From assembly GCA_024803745.1 (NCBI GenBank), contig JANJXV010000004.1, positions 39,686,358-39,750,357 of the forward strand: a stretch of DNA of 64,000 nt. Direction: 5' to 3'. The position numbers and the translations under genes were made by a program. The notes under the pieces are model-generated. The model had not been told where the DNA came from and did no database searches. It saw only the letters and a program-made list of their open reading frames with translations. Source of the stretch: Megascapheus bottae. Taxonomy: Eukaryota > Chordata > Mammalia > Rodentia > Geomyidae. Below, one piece after another: positions 31,963 through 42,801 of this stretch (its first letter is position 1; the number at the start of each line of letters is the position of its first letter).

Positions 31963-32820
31963 CTATAGTAGAGTTTGAAGTCTGGTATTGTAATACCTCC
32001 AGCGTTGCTCTTCTTGCCTAGAATTATTTTGGGCTATTCTAGGTCTTTTCTTGTTCCATATGAATCTTTGAATTATATCTTCTATTTCAGTAAAGAATGT
32101 CTTTGGGATTTTGATGGGGATTCCATTGAATTTGTATATCAATTTTGGCAGTATAGCCATTTTCACTATGTTGGTTCTCCCTAGCCATGAGCATGGGATG
32201 TCTTTCCATTTCCTAGTGTCCTCTTTAATTTCTTTTGTTAGGCTTTTATAGTTTTCATTGAATAATTCCTTTACATCTTCGATTAAGTATATTCCTAAGT
32301 ATTTAATTCTTTTGGGGGCTATTGCGAATGGGATCATTTTCTTGATTTGGCCTTCTGTTTGTATATTATTGGTGTACAAGAAGGCTACTGACTTCTGAAA
32401 GTTAATTTTGTATCCTGCCACTTTGCTGAAGTAGTTTATTAATTCTAGAAGTTTGGGAGTGGAGTTTGTTGGGTCATTGAAGTAGAGGATCATGTCATCT
32501 GCGAATAGGGATAGTTTAATTTCTTCTTTCCCTATATGGATCCCTTTGATGTCCTTTTCTTGCCTTATTCCTTTGGCTAAGGGTTCCAGCACTATATTGA
32601 AGAGAAGTGGAGAGAGTGGGCATCCCTGTCTAGTTCTTGATTTTAAGGTGAATAGTTCCAGTCTTTCACCATTTAGTATAATACTGGCTGTATGTTTTTC
32701 ATATATGGCTTTAACTATTTTGAGGACTGTACCTCTTATTCCTATTTTTTCTAGTGCTTTCAACATGAATGGATGTTGTATTTTGTCAAATGCCTTCTCC
32801 GCGTCCACAGAAATTATCAT
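31963..32820 (-). pseudogene. L1 ORF2 reverse transcriptase fragment
   Basis: 285 uninterrupted codons: DAEKAFD (catalytic Asp of block A, about residues 6-12), [12 protein letters not shown] (block B), and FADDMILY with the catalytic Asp pair. All three catalytic Asp are present. The frame is broken upstream (32820-33079) and downstream, so no full ORF2p could be made. Confidence 0.9.
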
Positions 32821-33078
32821 ATGATGTGATGTATTACATTGATTTGCGAATGTTAAACCAGCCTTGCATCTGTGGGATGAAGCCTACTTGATCATAGTGT
32901 ATGATTTTTAAAATTTGTTTCTGGATTCTGTTGGCTAATATTTTATTGAGGAGTTTTGCGTCTGTGTTCATTAGAGAGATAGGTCTGTAGTTTTTGTTGG
33001 GTCTTTCCTTGGTTTGGGGATGAGAGTAATATTAGCTTCATAAAATGAGTTTGGTATTGCTTCTTCTGTTTCTATTTC

Positions 33079-33339
33079 TCAGAAGAGTTTCAAGAGTATA
33101 GGTGTTACTTCATCTTTAAACGTCCTGTAGAATTCCGCAGTGAATCCACCTGGACCTGGGCTCTTTTTGGTTGGCATGTCCCTGATTGCTTCCACAATTT
33201 CATTGTAAGAGATTGGTTCGTTCAATTTGTTTACCGCATCGTTGTTCAATGTGGGTAGCCTATATTTATTTAAGAAATCATCCATTTCTACCAGATTTTC
33301 TTGTTTCTTTGAATATAGGCCCTGGTAGTACTTATTCAT
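33079..33339 (-). pseudogene. L1 ORF2 fragment before RT block A
   Basis: 86 codons with KSPGPGGFTAEFY, the conserved block at the start of the L1 RT domain. Shifted relative to the frame at 31963-32820. Confidence 0.85.
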
Positions 33340-33983
33340 TATGGACTGAATTTCTTGGAAATCAGTTGTGATTGTTCCCGTGGGGTCTCTAATCTTGTTT
33401 ATTTGAGTCTCCCCTCTCCTTTTTTTGATTAATCTTGCCAGGGGTCTGTCTGTTTTGTTGACTCTTTCAAAGAACCAACTTTTTGATTTATCAATTTTTT
33501 TGTATAGTAGATCTTATTTCAATCTCTGATATTTCTGATTTTATTTTTTGTTATTTCTGTCCTTCTAGTTGTTTTAGAAGTAACTTTTTCTTGCTCCTCT
33601 AGGTGTTTCAGTTTTTTTTTTTTTAGGTTATTTACTATTCTTCTGTCTTTTTAATATGCGCTCCTAGTGCGATAAATTTGCCTCTTAGAACAGCCTTTGC
33701 TGTGTCCCATAAGTTCCTTTGTGATGTTACTTGATTGTCATTACATTCAAGGAAGTTGTTAATTTCTGATTTGATCTGTTACCCAGGAATTATTCAGAAG
33801 TGTGTTGTTCAGTTTCCAAGTAATTGAATATTTTTTGACTTTGACTGCAGTGTTCAGAATTAGTCTGACTCCCCTGTGGTCTGATAGAATGCATATCAGT
33901 CCTCTTGTATCTGCTTAAGTTTTCTGTATGAACTATTACATGATCAGTTTTGGAGTGTGTTCCATGTGAGCACATTTCTTTTT

Positions 33984-34208
33984 TTTTTTTGCCCCCCTTC
34001 TCTTTCTGGCCCCGCTCGCTCCTGGCCCCGCTCGCTCCGGCCACCACTTGGTTGGGCTCCGCTTGCTTGCTTTCGCTCTCTGTCGCTTGTTGCAGTCTGG
34101 TCTCTGCCACTTCCGGCTTGGTTGTGTATGTGGGATACCGAGGAATTGAACCCGGGTCTTTGTGCATGCTAGGCAAGCACTTTAACCGCTAGGCCAAACT
34201 CCCGGGCC
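33984..34208 (-). mobile_element. SINE with ID-like head and an unfamiliar GC-rich 3' module
   Basis: Flanked by identical TGTGAGCACATTTCTTTTT (33965-33983, 34209-34227). Read on the - strand, the first about 75 bp are a young IDL left half (GGCCTAGCGGTTAAAGTGC, GGGTTCAATTCC). After AAGCCGGAAGTGGC it leaves the Geo sequence for about 110 bp of GC-rich sequence containing GGAGCGAGCGGGGCCA twice, then an A tail. The TSD shows it moved as one unit. Confidence 0.85.
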
Positions 34209-34228
34209 TGTGAGCACATTTCTTTTTG

Positions 34229-34489
34229 AACAGTATTACCACCTCATTTTCTTCCCTTTCCCTCTCTGTCACTCCCTTTGCTTAGAAGTTGTAGAGTTCA
34301 TTTCCCACCTAATGTCCAGGGAGAATCCTTTTACCTTAGTTCGCCCTTTGTCCCACCCTTTCCGTGATCTTCTTTTTCCTAAATCTGATAAACTTATATA
34401 CAAGACAAAAAGTACCAAAAATAGTGACTATGGGGAATAAGCTGAGCAGGGGGAGAGGAAAATAGAAATAGCTGCACAAAGTATACTTA
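34229..34489. other. Unclassified stretch
   Basis: Sequence 5' of the truncated L1; nothing recognised. Confidence 0.4.
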
Positions 34490-35727
34490 AGCCTGGTATG
34501 GTAGCTCAAACCTGTAATCTTAGCTACTCTAGAGGCTGAGATCTGAGGATCACAGTTCAAAGCCAGTCTGAGAAATAAAGTCTGAGACTCATGTCTAATT
34601 AACCACCAGAAAACCAAAGTGGCACTGTGGCTCTAGTGGTAGGGCGGTAGCTTTGAGCTGAAGAGCTCAGGGCTCAGAGTTCAATTCCGAGGATCACCCC
34701 CTCCCCCCAAAAAAAAGTACACTTAAAAAAGGATGTAAGAAAATCCTAACTGAAAATGTTCTAAGTTTTAGTTTTAGCCTTGTCCTTATTTAGTTACTCT
34801 GAGCTTTAAGCCTCATTTTCTTCTTTTTTTTTGGTGGGTCATGGGGCTTGAACCCTGGGCCTGGGCCTGGGCCTGGGTGCTGTCCATGACCTCTTCAGCT
34901 CCATGCTACTGCCCTACCTCTGGGCACTCTACCACTTGAGCCACAGCTCCACTTCCCATCTTTTTGGAAGTTTATTGGAGATGAGAGTCTCATAGATTTT
35001 CCTGCCTAAATTGACTTCAAACTGTAATTCTCATATCTCATCCTCCAGTAGGATTACAGGCGGGAACCATATGTACCTTGCATCAGATATTTAAGTATAT
35101 GTAACTTTATTTTCTTGCAAAGCTGTATAAGCACAAAGAAAGGAACAAAAGTTTCTGTAATTCCATCACCCGTGTTTCATTTCATTGTGTACATACTCCA
35201 CTTTTTCCTCTTATAAAGATGTTTTAGTGTATCCATAACTCTGACTTTTCCTCTCAGCAGTTTTTTTTTTTAATTGTGTCCCATAAGTTTTGGTGTAGTG
35301 TGTGAGTGTGTGCGTTTTTCCTGTCTTGGTGTTTGAACTCAGGGCCTGGGTTCTGTCCCTGAGCCTCTCTGTGCTTAAGGCTAGTGCTCAACCACTTGAG
35401 CCACTTTTTTTTGGGGGGGGTCATGGGGCTTGAACCCTGGGCCTGGCCACTGTCCCTAAGCTCTTCAGCTCAAGGCTACCACCCTAACCTTTGAACCACA
35501 GCCCCACTTCTGATTTTCTAGTGGTTAAATGGAGATAAGAATCTCACAGACTTTAGTGTTTGGGCTGGCTTTGAACTGTGATCCTCAGATCTCAGCCTCC
35601 TGAATAGCTAGGCATGAGCCACCATGCCCAGCTTGAGCCACTTTTCTCTTTATGTGGTACTGAGAAACCCAGGGCTTAATGCATGCTAAGCACGCATTCT
35701 CCCACTAACCTACATTCCCATTCCTAT
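34490..35727. mobile_element. 7SL-Geo (+), 7SL-Geo (-) and a nested pair (-)
   Basis: 7SL-Geo + (34490-34718). Diverged 7SL-Geo - (34824-35075), with GGGCCT repeated three times at its tail end. An IDL-Geo - (35313-35727) is split by a 7SL-Geo - (35409-35631) with TTGAGCCACTTTT on both sides. Confidence 0.8.
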
Positions 35728-35861
35728 TGTGTTTTTATTTTCCTTAATCTCTTAAAAGCTTTCTAATTCCTCTGTTCATGGTGTTAATATCCACAATTTT
35801 GTGAATTTTACTTCCTTTATTGATTCCTAGTGTCAGCACATTGAGGACAGAAAAAGGATAC

Positions 35862-36040
35862 TTTTTTTTTTTGTCAGTACTGGGGCTGGAACTGAGGGCC
35901 TGGGCACTGTCCTTGGACACTTTTTGCTTAAGGCTAGTGCTCTGCCACTTGAGTCACAGAGCTACTTCTGGCTTTTCTGTCTGTGTGTTTCCAGGGAATT
36001 GAACCCAGGGCTTTGTGCATGCTAGGCCACACTCCTGGCC
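35862..36040 (-). mobile_element. IDL-Geo SINE
   Basis: Near full-length, with the ID-like half shortened (TGCTAGGCCACACTCC lacks the CAAGCACTCTACC segment). Confidence 0.85.
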
Positions 36041-36124
36041 ACTTGTGCTACAGCAAACTTCACAGAAAATGTGTTTCATGTGCACTTGAAGGGGAATGTA
36101 GATGTTCCTGTAATACAATGTTTC

Positions 36125-36516
36125 CTTTTCTTTTCCTTCCCTCCCTCCTTCCCTCTTTCCCTCTTCCTTTCCTTTCCTCTTTTCCTTTTCCTTCCTCCCT
36201 TCCTTCCTTCCTTCCTTCCTTCCTTCCTTCCTTCCTTCCTTCCTCCCTCCCTCCCTCCCTCCCTCCCTCCCTCCCTCCCTCCCTCCCTCCCCTCCCTTCC
36301 TTCCTCTTTCCCTCTCCCTCCCTCTCTCCCTCTCCCCTCTCAGGCTTAAACTCAGGGCCTGAGAACTGACCTTGGGCTTTCTCAAGGCTAGAGCTCTACC
36401 ACTTGAGCCACCGCACTTTTTTCCAGCTTTTTCTGTATATGTGGTACCAAGGAATTGAACCTGGGTCTTTGTGCATGCTAGGCGAGCACTCTACCACTAG
36501 ACCAAACTCCTGGCCC
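36125..36516 (-). mobile_element. IDL-Geo SINE with a polypurine tail of about 210 bp
   Basis: The SINE body is 36338-36516. Its 3' tail is a pure pyrimidine tract on the + strand (36121-36337, TTCC then CTCC units). TSD copies AATACAATGTTTC (36112-36124) and AATACAGTGTTTC (36517-36529) enclose body and tract together. Confidence 0.9.
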
Positions 36517-36548
36517 AATACAGTGTTTCAGTAGTCTTTTTAAAGTTT

Positions 36549-37124
36549 TTATTTTTTTGCCACACTGGGACTTGAACTCAGGGTCTGGGCACTGTTTTTT
36601 TGGATTTTTCTCAAGGCTAGTGCTCTACCACTTGAGACACAGCACCACATCTTCTGGCCTTTTTTGTGTATGTGGTACTAAGGAATCAAACCTAGGGCTT
36701 TGTGCATGCTTGGTAAGCACTCTACCACTAGGCCATACTTCCCAGGCCCTCCCTTTTTAAATAATATATTTCTCTTTGGGTTACTTTATTATTGAGAAGG
36801 GAGTATTGATATCTCTTGTTATAAAGAACTATATTCCTTCAATGATGAGTTTTCATGTCATTTTGATCATCTGTTAAGTGCATAAATATTATAATTATTT
36901 GGCTGTATTAAAAGCCTTTTACTAATCCAAAGTATTTTTTTTTTTGTCTTTGTCTTTAACATTTTACTCAAGGCAGGAGACCTATTACTTGAGCTCTGCC
37001 TCCAAATCCAGTTTTGTTTTGTTTTTTCTGGATAATTAGAGATAAGAGTCTCACACATTTTTCTGCCTGGGCTGATCTGATGGGATCTCAGGCTCCTGAG
37101 TAGCTAGAATTATAGGCCACCTTT
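36549..37124 (-). mobile_element. IDL-Geo and an old 7SL-type SINE
   Basis: IDL-Geo 36549-36749, about 185 bp of unclassified AT-rich sequence, then a diverged 7SL-type copy 36935-37124 (GATAATTAGAGATAAGAG linker, CTCCTGAGTAGCTAGAATT head). Confidence 0.75.
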
Positions 37125-37129
37125 GCTCT

Positions 37130-38100
37130 AGTTTTTTGATAACCTCTTTTGATTTGGAGTCTACTTTGTCTGATGTTAATATAACCATCCCTGCCTTACA
37201 GTATCTTTTCCTGTCATTTTACTTTCAGACTTTTGTCTCAGGATCTAAAATGAGTCTCTTTTAACTTGCGTATTGTTGGACTATATTTTATCCTTGATGG
37301 AATACTTAATTCATTTCCTGCATTACTGTCTTTTTTTTTTTTGTAGTGAAGTGTTTCTGTTTCTTTTTATTTCTCTTTTTAATCTTTTTGTATCTCTTAT
37401 TTTCCTCGTGGTTACTGTTATGGAGATTATATTAAACATCCTAAAAAAAGTTATAACACTAAATTTGAACATATTCCATTTAAATTTAGGAACATTCAAA
37501 AACTCTGCTCCTTTGTAGCTCTATCTTTATACTTTAAGCTGTTGATATGACAAAATTACATCTTTAATCATTATGAATCCTCAAACCTAAACCAGTGCTT
37601 CTTTTATATTATTTACTTAATTAATTTACTTATTTTTGTGTCAGTAGTGAGGATTAGACTCAGGGCTTCCCCATGCTCTGGGCATGGCTTTTTAGCTCAA
37701 GGCTGGTATTCTAGTACTTGAGACAAACCTCTGCTTCCAGGTTTTTGCTAATTAGTTATAGATAAGAATCTCGTTGTCTTTTGCCACGGCTAGCTTTGGA
37801 CCTTAGATCTCAGCTTCTTGAGAAGCTAGGATTCTAAGTGTGAGCCAGTGTCCTGCTAAGACTAATTTTAAATGCATTAGACTCATGTAGAAAATGAAGT
37901 TACAAAACATTGTTACAGTAACATTAGCTTTTATAATTGTCCACGCATTTACATTTATTGAGATCTTTATTCATATGATTCTGATTTCCTTTCTAGTGTT
38001 CTTCTCTTTTACCTTGCAGTATTCTTTTTTTAAGCCTACCTGCCCCCTTCCCTCTTTCCCTTCTATAAAAATGTTTATTAGGAAAAGAGTGTATTTTAGA
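37130..38100 (-). mobile_element. Ancient LINE-1 fragment, interrupted by a SINE
   Basis: TTTGTCTGATGTTAATATAACC, CTTTTACTTTCAGAC-like text, GTGGTTACTGTTATGGAG and GAGATCTTTATTCATATG are in the order of an old L1 ORF2 read in reverse. A diverged 7SL-type SINE sits in it at 37625-37860. Too decayed to show frames. Confidence 0.65.
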
Positions 38101-38129
38101 GTGTCATTTCTAAGATGTGAAGTCATCAT

Positions 38130-38396
38130 TGTCGGGGTCCTTCTCATATGTTTGGGGGGGTGAAGTGGTGATGGAGCCACGATTAATCCTGGGAACACAG
38201 ATTCTGGAGACCAGACTCAGGGTGCAGATCTAACTTTATTTAAAAAATGTGGTCGATTATATACAGCACATTATCCAACGGCAGCCACCTCACACTACCA
38301 GCAGCAAATAGGGCCTTGCTGTTGCAACAGTCAGCCAATGGTGTCCTGAGACACTCGCCCTTACTGGGAGTGAATGACCTTGCTTTTAAGTTGTCA
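38130..38396 (-). mobile_element. Solo LTR (ERV-K/IAP-like)
   Basis: About 267 bp, TGACAAC...CCCGACA on the - strand, with CTGTATATAATC as TATA box (near 38262), AAATAAAG as poly(A) signal (near 38236) and a CCATTGGC CCAAT-type box (near 38335). No proviral interior and no clear TSD. Confidence 0.65.
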
Positions 38397-38399
38397 AAA

Positions 38400-39290
38400 C
38401 TGTCCTTTTAACTATGAAGCCTCTCCCTCTCTCCCTCTCTCCTTCTCTCCTTCTCCCTCTCTCCCTCTCCTCCCTCCCCCTCCCCTCTCCCCTCTGTCTC
38501 CCTTTTTCTTTTGGGTGCCAGTCTTGAACATGGAGCTTTTTTGCTCAAGGCTACTACTTCTTGAGCTTCAGCTCCTCTTCTAGCATTTTTGATAGTTAAT
38601 TGGAGAAAAGTCTCATAGACTTTCCTATCCAGGCTATTTTCAAATTGTAATTCTCAGATCTCAGCCTTCTGAGTTGCTAGAATTACCAGCATGAGCCCAG
38701 GCATCCAGTTTACAAATCTTAGATTATTTTTTTATTAGCATATGTTAATTGTACAGGGGAGGTTCATCTGACAATATATTCAGCGTACCCCCATTACATT
38801 TATCCCCTCCATCAGTCACTCTAATCCAACTTCCCATTCCTTAAAAAATTTCACCAGATTTCCTTGTATTTTCCCTCTTACCTTGTATTTTCCCTCTTTC
38901 CTTCCCTTTTTCTTTTGTTGGTGAGAGGGCTTCAACTAAGGGCCTAGACATTGTCCTTCTGATTTTGTGCTCAAGGCTAGTTAGTGTTCTGTCACTTGAG
39001 CCACAGTCTACTTCCTTTTCTGGTGGTTGATTTGAGAAATAAGAATCTCTCCAATTTTACTGCCCAGACTGCCCAGGCTTGAAACTCCTTATATTGTCTT
39101 TTTCTTTCTGTGCTGGTACTCAGGGCTTGAACTAGGGGACTCTTATTTGGCTTTTCCACGCATGGCTGAAATTCTGGCTGTTGAGATATACCTCTGGTTC
39201 TGGCTTATGCTGGTTAGTTGGAGAGGAGTGTCTCCAATTTGTGTGCTTGAGCTGGCATTTGAGTTAAGATGTTCAGACACCCAGTTTTCT
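38400..39290 (-). mobile_element. TC-rich tract, old SINEs and an L1 3' UTR piece
   Basis: (CTCTCC)n at 38420-38500; diverged 7SL-type SINE 38510-38705; L1 3' UTR-like (TTAATTGTACAGGGGAGG, reverse) 38725-38850; two further old SINEs 38900-39085 and 39106-39290. Confidence 0.6.
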
Positions 39291-39406
39291 TGTTCTGTTC
39301 CCGTACATGTGTCACTGGAGAATAGGGGCTCCCTCTGCATCTTAGTTTCCACAGGAAAAAGATGAAAAGTCCTTGAGATCCACACATGAAAAGCATTTTA
39401 AAGAGC

Positions 39407-39860
39407 CAAGAGCGTGACCTAGTGGTAGAGTGCTTGCCTAGCATGCATGAAACCCTGTGTTTGATTACTTGGTACCACATACACAGAAAAAACTCAAGTG
39501 GTACTGTGGCTCAAGTGGTGGGTGCTAGCCTTGAGAAAGCCCAAGGACAAAGCCTTTGCCTCTCTCTCCTTCCTTCCTTCCTTCCTTCCTTCCTTCCTTC
39601 CTTCCCTCCCTCCCTCCCTCCCTCCCTCCCTCCCTCCCTCCCTCCCTCCCTCCCTCCCTTCCTTCCTCTTTCTGTCAGTCCTGGGGCTTGAACGCAGGGC
39701 CTGGGCACTGTCCTCAGACACTTTGCTCAAGGCTAGTGCTCTGCCACTTGAACCATAGCTCCACTTCCGATTTTTCCTGTGTACGTGGTACTGAGGAATC
39801 GAGCCCAGAGCTTCATGCATGCTAGGTGAGCACTCTAGCACTAGGCCACACTCCCAGCCC
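39407..39860. mobile_element. Convergent IDL-Geo pair around a TTCC/TCCC tract
   Basis: A + strand IDL-Geo (39407-39565) loses its final CCAGGCCC...CTGGC into (TTCC)9 and (TCCC)n to 39672. A - strand IDL-Geo (39673-39860) follows. The 3' ends of both copies face the 105-bp tract, so the SINEs form an inverted repeat with that tract as the loop. Confidence 0.9.
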
Positions 39861-39975
39861 CCCTCAGTAACTTTTCACTCAATAACTTTCCTGTGTCTTC
39901 CCCCCTTCCCCCCCAATCCCTCAAATGTTTATTGGAGATAAGATTACTGCCTGGCAGTTCTTTAAAAAAAATTTT

Positions 39976-40957
39976 CCCCCCTTTTTGGTTGATTGTGGGC
40001 TTGAAATCTGGGCCTGGGCACTGTAGCTCTTCAGCTCAAGCTACCATTTTGAGCTTCAGGCCACAGCTCTCCTTCCCAGGTTTCTGGTGATTAATTGGAG
40101 ATAAGAGCCTCAAGATCAGTCATGCCCAGGCATGATCTCAGTAGCTATGTTACAGGAGTGAGCCATCATGCTGGCAAAAAAAACCTTTTGTTTTTTGTTT
40201 GTTTGTTGGTTTTGTGCCAGTCCTGGTGCTTGAACTGAGGCCCTGAGCACTGGGCTTTCTCAAGGCTAGAGGTCTGCCACTTGAGCCACAGCACCATTTC
40301 TGGCTTTTTCATGTATATGATACCGAGGAATCGAACTTGGGTCTTCGTGCATGCTAGGCAAGCACTCTACTAGCCAAACTCCCAGTCGCTCAGTCGCTCA
40401 TATTCTTCCTCCCCCCCCCCCCCCACCGCAAGGTGGCTCACGCCTGTAATCCTAGCTACTCAGGAGGCTGAGATTTGAGGATTAAGGTTCAAAGCCAGCA
40501 TGGGCACAAAGGAACCTGGAACTCTTACCTCCATTTAACCTCTAGAAAACAGAAGTGGGGCTTGGCTCAAGGGTAGGGCAATAGCCTTGAGCTGTAGAGC
40601 TCTGGGACAATATCCAGACCCAGGGGTAGGGTGGCAGCCTTGAGCTGAAGAGCTCTGGGACAGTGCCAGGGCTAGTTCAGGCCCCATGACCCACAAAAAA
40701 TAAAACAAAATACAAACTTTCAGCCACTCTGTTAAAAGGTAGCTCACTCAGAAGGCTGAGATTAGATGATTACAGTTTGAAACCAGCCCAGATAGGTAGG
40801 AAAAGCTGTGGGACTCTTATCTCCAATAAACTAGTCAGGAAAAGCTATTAGTGTGCTTCAAAGTGGTGGAGCATTAGCCTTGAGCAAAAGAAGCTCAGGG
40901 ACAGCACCCAGGCCCTGAGTTCAAGCCTCAGGACTGGCAAAAAAAAAAAAAAAAACA
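39976..40957. mobile_element. Four SINEs, one with an internal duplication
   Basis: Old 7SL-Geo - (39976-40174). IDL-Geo - (40200-40388) with a C-run after it (40410-40425). 7SL-Geo + (40428-40700), in which the segment GGGTAGGG...CCAGACCCA occurs twice in tandem (40573-40622, 40623-40672). Diverged 7SL-Geo + (40735-40957) with an A tail. Confidence 0.85.
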
Positions 40958-41094
40958 CCCTTTTTAACATATATTAATTACTCAGAGGGCTTTCATCACT
41001 GTATTTTCCATGCATATATATTTACATATTGATAATTTAGTCACATTAATCTCATCAGTTCTTTTAACCATTTTCCCCTGCAGTTTCTTCCCTC

Positions 41095-41820
41095 CTGCCC
41101 TACCCCTGGGCTTGGTGTTGTCCCAGAGTTCTTCAGCTTAAGGCTATTGCCCTACCCTAGAGCCATTTTCTAGAGGTTAATTGGAGATAAGAATTTCAGG
41201 TCCCCCTTAGAAAAACTCATATTAAGTGAAGCCAGACTCAAAGGAACATAGGCTAAATGGTTTCCCTCATTTGTCATAACCAGTAGAAACCTTGGGCTCT
41301 CCTAGCAGAGATTTACAATAGAGCAAGGCCATATGGTATGACACTAAATGAAAGGACCTCCAGGATATAGAAACAAAAGCCATATAATGAGTGATTGTTG
41401 TCCTTAATGTACTATGTTATCTCTCATCTCTTGCTGTCCCTTGGTTATCTCATATTGTTATAGTATTTTACCTTGTTAGCTGATATATTGTATATATGCT
41501 TATTTGGTTATTTGAAATAGATAGGGAAGGGGGGAAAACAACATGAGGGGTGGGGATGGGGGAAGGGAAATGGAGACCAAGACATGAGAAAGGGTATCAA
41601 TGTTTGTGAAGTAATGCACCTCTATCTGGTGAATATAATGTAACCCTTCTAATAATTACAATAAAAATATATTAAAAAAAGAAAAAACTGAAAGAGAAAA
41701 AAAAGAAGGAAAAAAAAGTTCAGGTCCCCTTGTGTCCATGGGTGCTTTGAACCTTGATCCTCAGATTTCAGCATCCTGAGTAGCTAGGATTACAGGTGTG
41801 AGCCATCATGAGCCACCTGC
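41095..41820 (-). mobile_element. 7SL-Geo SINE split by a LINE-1 insertion
   Basis: The Geo part (41095-41205) and 7SL part (41719-41820) of one - strand SINE are separated by an L1 3' end. TTCAGGTCCCC stands on both sides of the insert. Confidence 0.85.
41206..41718 (+). mobile_element. LINE-1 3' end, 5'-truncated, with TSD
   Basis: About 510 bp: ORF2 end and 3' UTR (AAGTGAAGCCAGACTCAAAG ... GGGTATCAATG ... AATAAAAATAT) plus a long A-rich tail. TSD TTCAGGTCCCC at 41195-41205 and 41719-41729. About 90 percent like the - strand copy at 48690-49285 by eye. Confidence 0.85.
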
Positions 41821-41950
41821 CCCCCTTCCCTCCCTATTTTGCAGTAGACTTCACCTTACCCTATCTTCATACATAGATAACTGTGTTTGAACCATCTCTG
41901 CTTTTGTATATTTGATAATGTCTCATTTTCTCATTCATGTTTTTGTTTTG

Positions 41951-42018
41951 TTTTTTGCTATGTATGTGGTCTTCTTTGTGCATGATAGGCAAGCACCATT
42001 AGGCCAAACTCCCGGCCC
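41951..42018 (-). mobile_element. IDL half-SINE
   Basis: Only the ID-like half (TTGCTATGTATGTGG ... GGCCAAACTCCCGGCCCC), with a small internal deletion. The next 250 bp show nothing. Confidence 0.7.
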
Positions 42019-42266
42019 CTTTTGTATTCACTTTTGAAAGTAACTTTTGTCCATCCATGGTTCTTGGTTGACCATTCCTTTCTTTTAATACTTGGACTAT
42101 ATTGTCTTACTGTTTTTTGTTCTCCAAGATTATGATGAAGTTATTGAAGTTCCCTTATATATAGTATCACTTTTTTTTTTGTTTTAAGTTCTTCCTCCCT
42201 CCCGTTTTCCCCTCTGATACTGAGAACACTACACTTAACTTACTGTAAGGAAAATGGAGGAGAATG

Positions 42267-42801
42267 GAAAAGGAATAGGCTTGCTTGCGCTGCCAGCCTA
42301 GGCAGGAAGTGTATAAGACTGTATCTCCAATTAACCAACAGAAAACATCAAAGTGGCTTGTGGCTCACAAAGAGGTAGAGCACTTGGCTTGATCAAGAAC
42401 TTGGGGACAACCCAGACCCCAAATTAAAGCTCCACCACCAACAAAAAAAAGTAGAGCTGAAGTTGTGGCTCAAGTGACAGCGCAAGCAAGCTGAGTAAAT
42501 GAAGGACTGAGTTCTGTCTAGTTCCCCTCATGCTTGGGGCAAGCAGCAGACTCTGCCCTAACCCCCAGGGGATAGTACTCCCCATACCAAAGGTGGAGCA
42601 TTCCACCAAGAATATTGCCCTGGGCCTCCAAGAGACCACCACCCATCTTTTAATCTTGTTCTCTAATTAAGCCCTATATAAACCTACCCCCAAATCTAGT
42701 CCCTAGCACAACCTCCAATCCCGCAAGAAGGCGTGTGCCCCAGCTTTTCCGCAATGAATAGTCCTCGTCTGTTGAGGATCGAGTCCAGCCTATTCCTTTT
42801 C
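42267..42801. mobile_element. Composite segment with 15-bp inverted ends, LTR-like interior
   Basis: Begins GAAAAGGAATAGGCT (42267-42281) and ends with its exact reverse complement (42787-42801). Inside are a diverged 7SL-Geo piece (42285-42445) and an LTR-like part with CCTATATAAACC (about 42670) and GCAATGAATAG (about 42752). The class is not clear. Confidence 0.45.

Larger units (their letters stand above)
30513..34228 (-). mobile_element. LINE-1, 5'-truncated, with interrupted ORF2
   Basis: About 3.5 kb of L1 on the - strand, antisense to SEC63. From high to low coordinates: ORF2 region before RT, RT domain, Cys-rich C terminus (to 31075), then a 3' UTR ending at a T-run near 30513. A (TG)n run lies at 31009-31047. 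ORF1 and almost all of the endonuclease are missing. ORF2 is broken into several frames, so the copy is dead. Confidence 0.9.

Noticed and set aside
31963..32820. A functional reverse transcriptase gene
   Set aside because: It is an L1 ORF2 fragment; the frame is broken on both sides and the copy is 5'-truncated.
36071..36369. Long frames of Leu-Pro-Ser or Glu-Gly-Arg repeats (also near 8877-9175 and 39494-39841)
   Set aside because: They are translations of TTCC/TCCC tracts, not genes.
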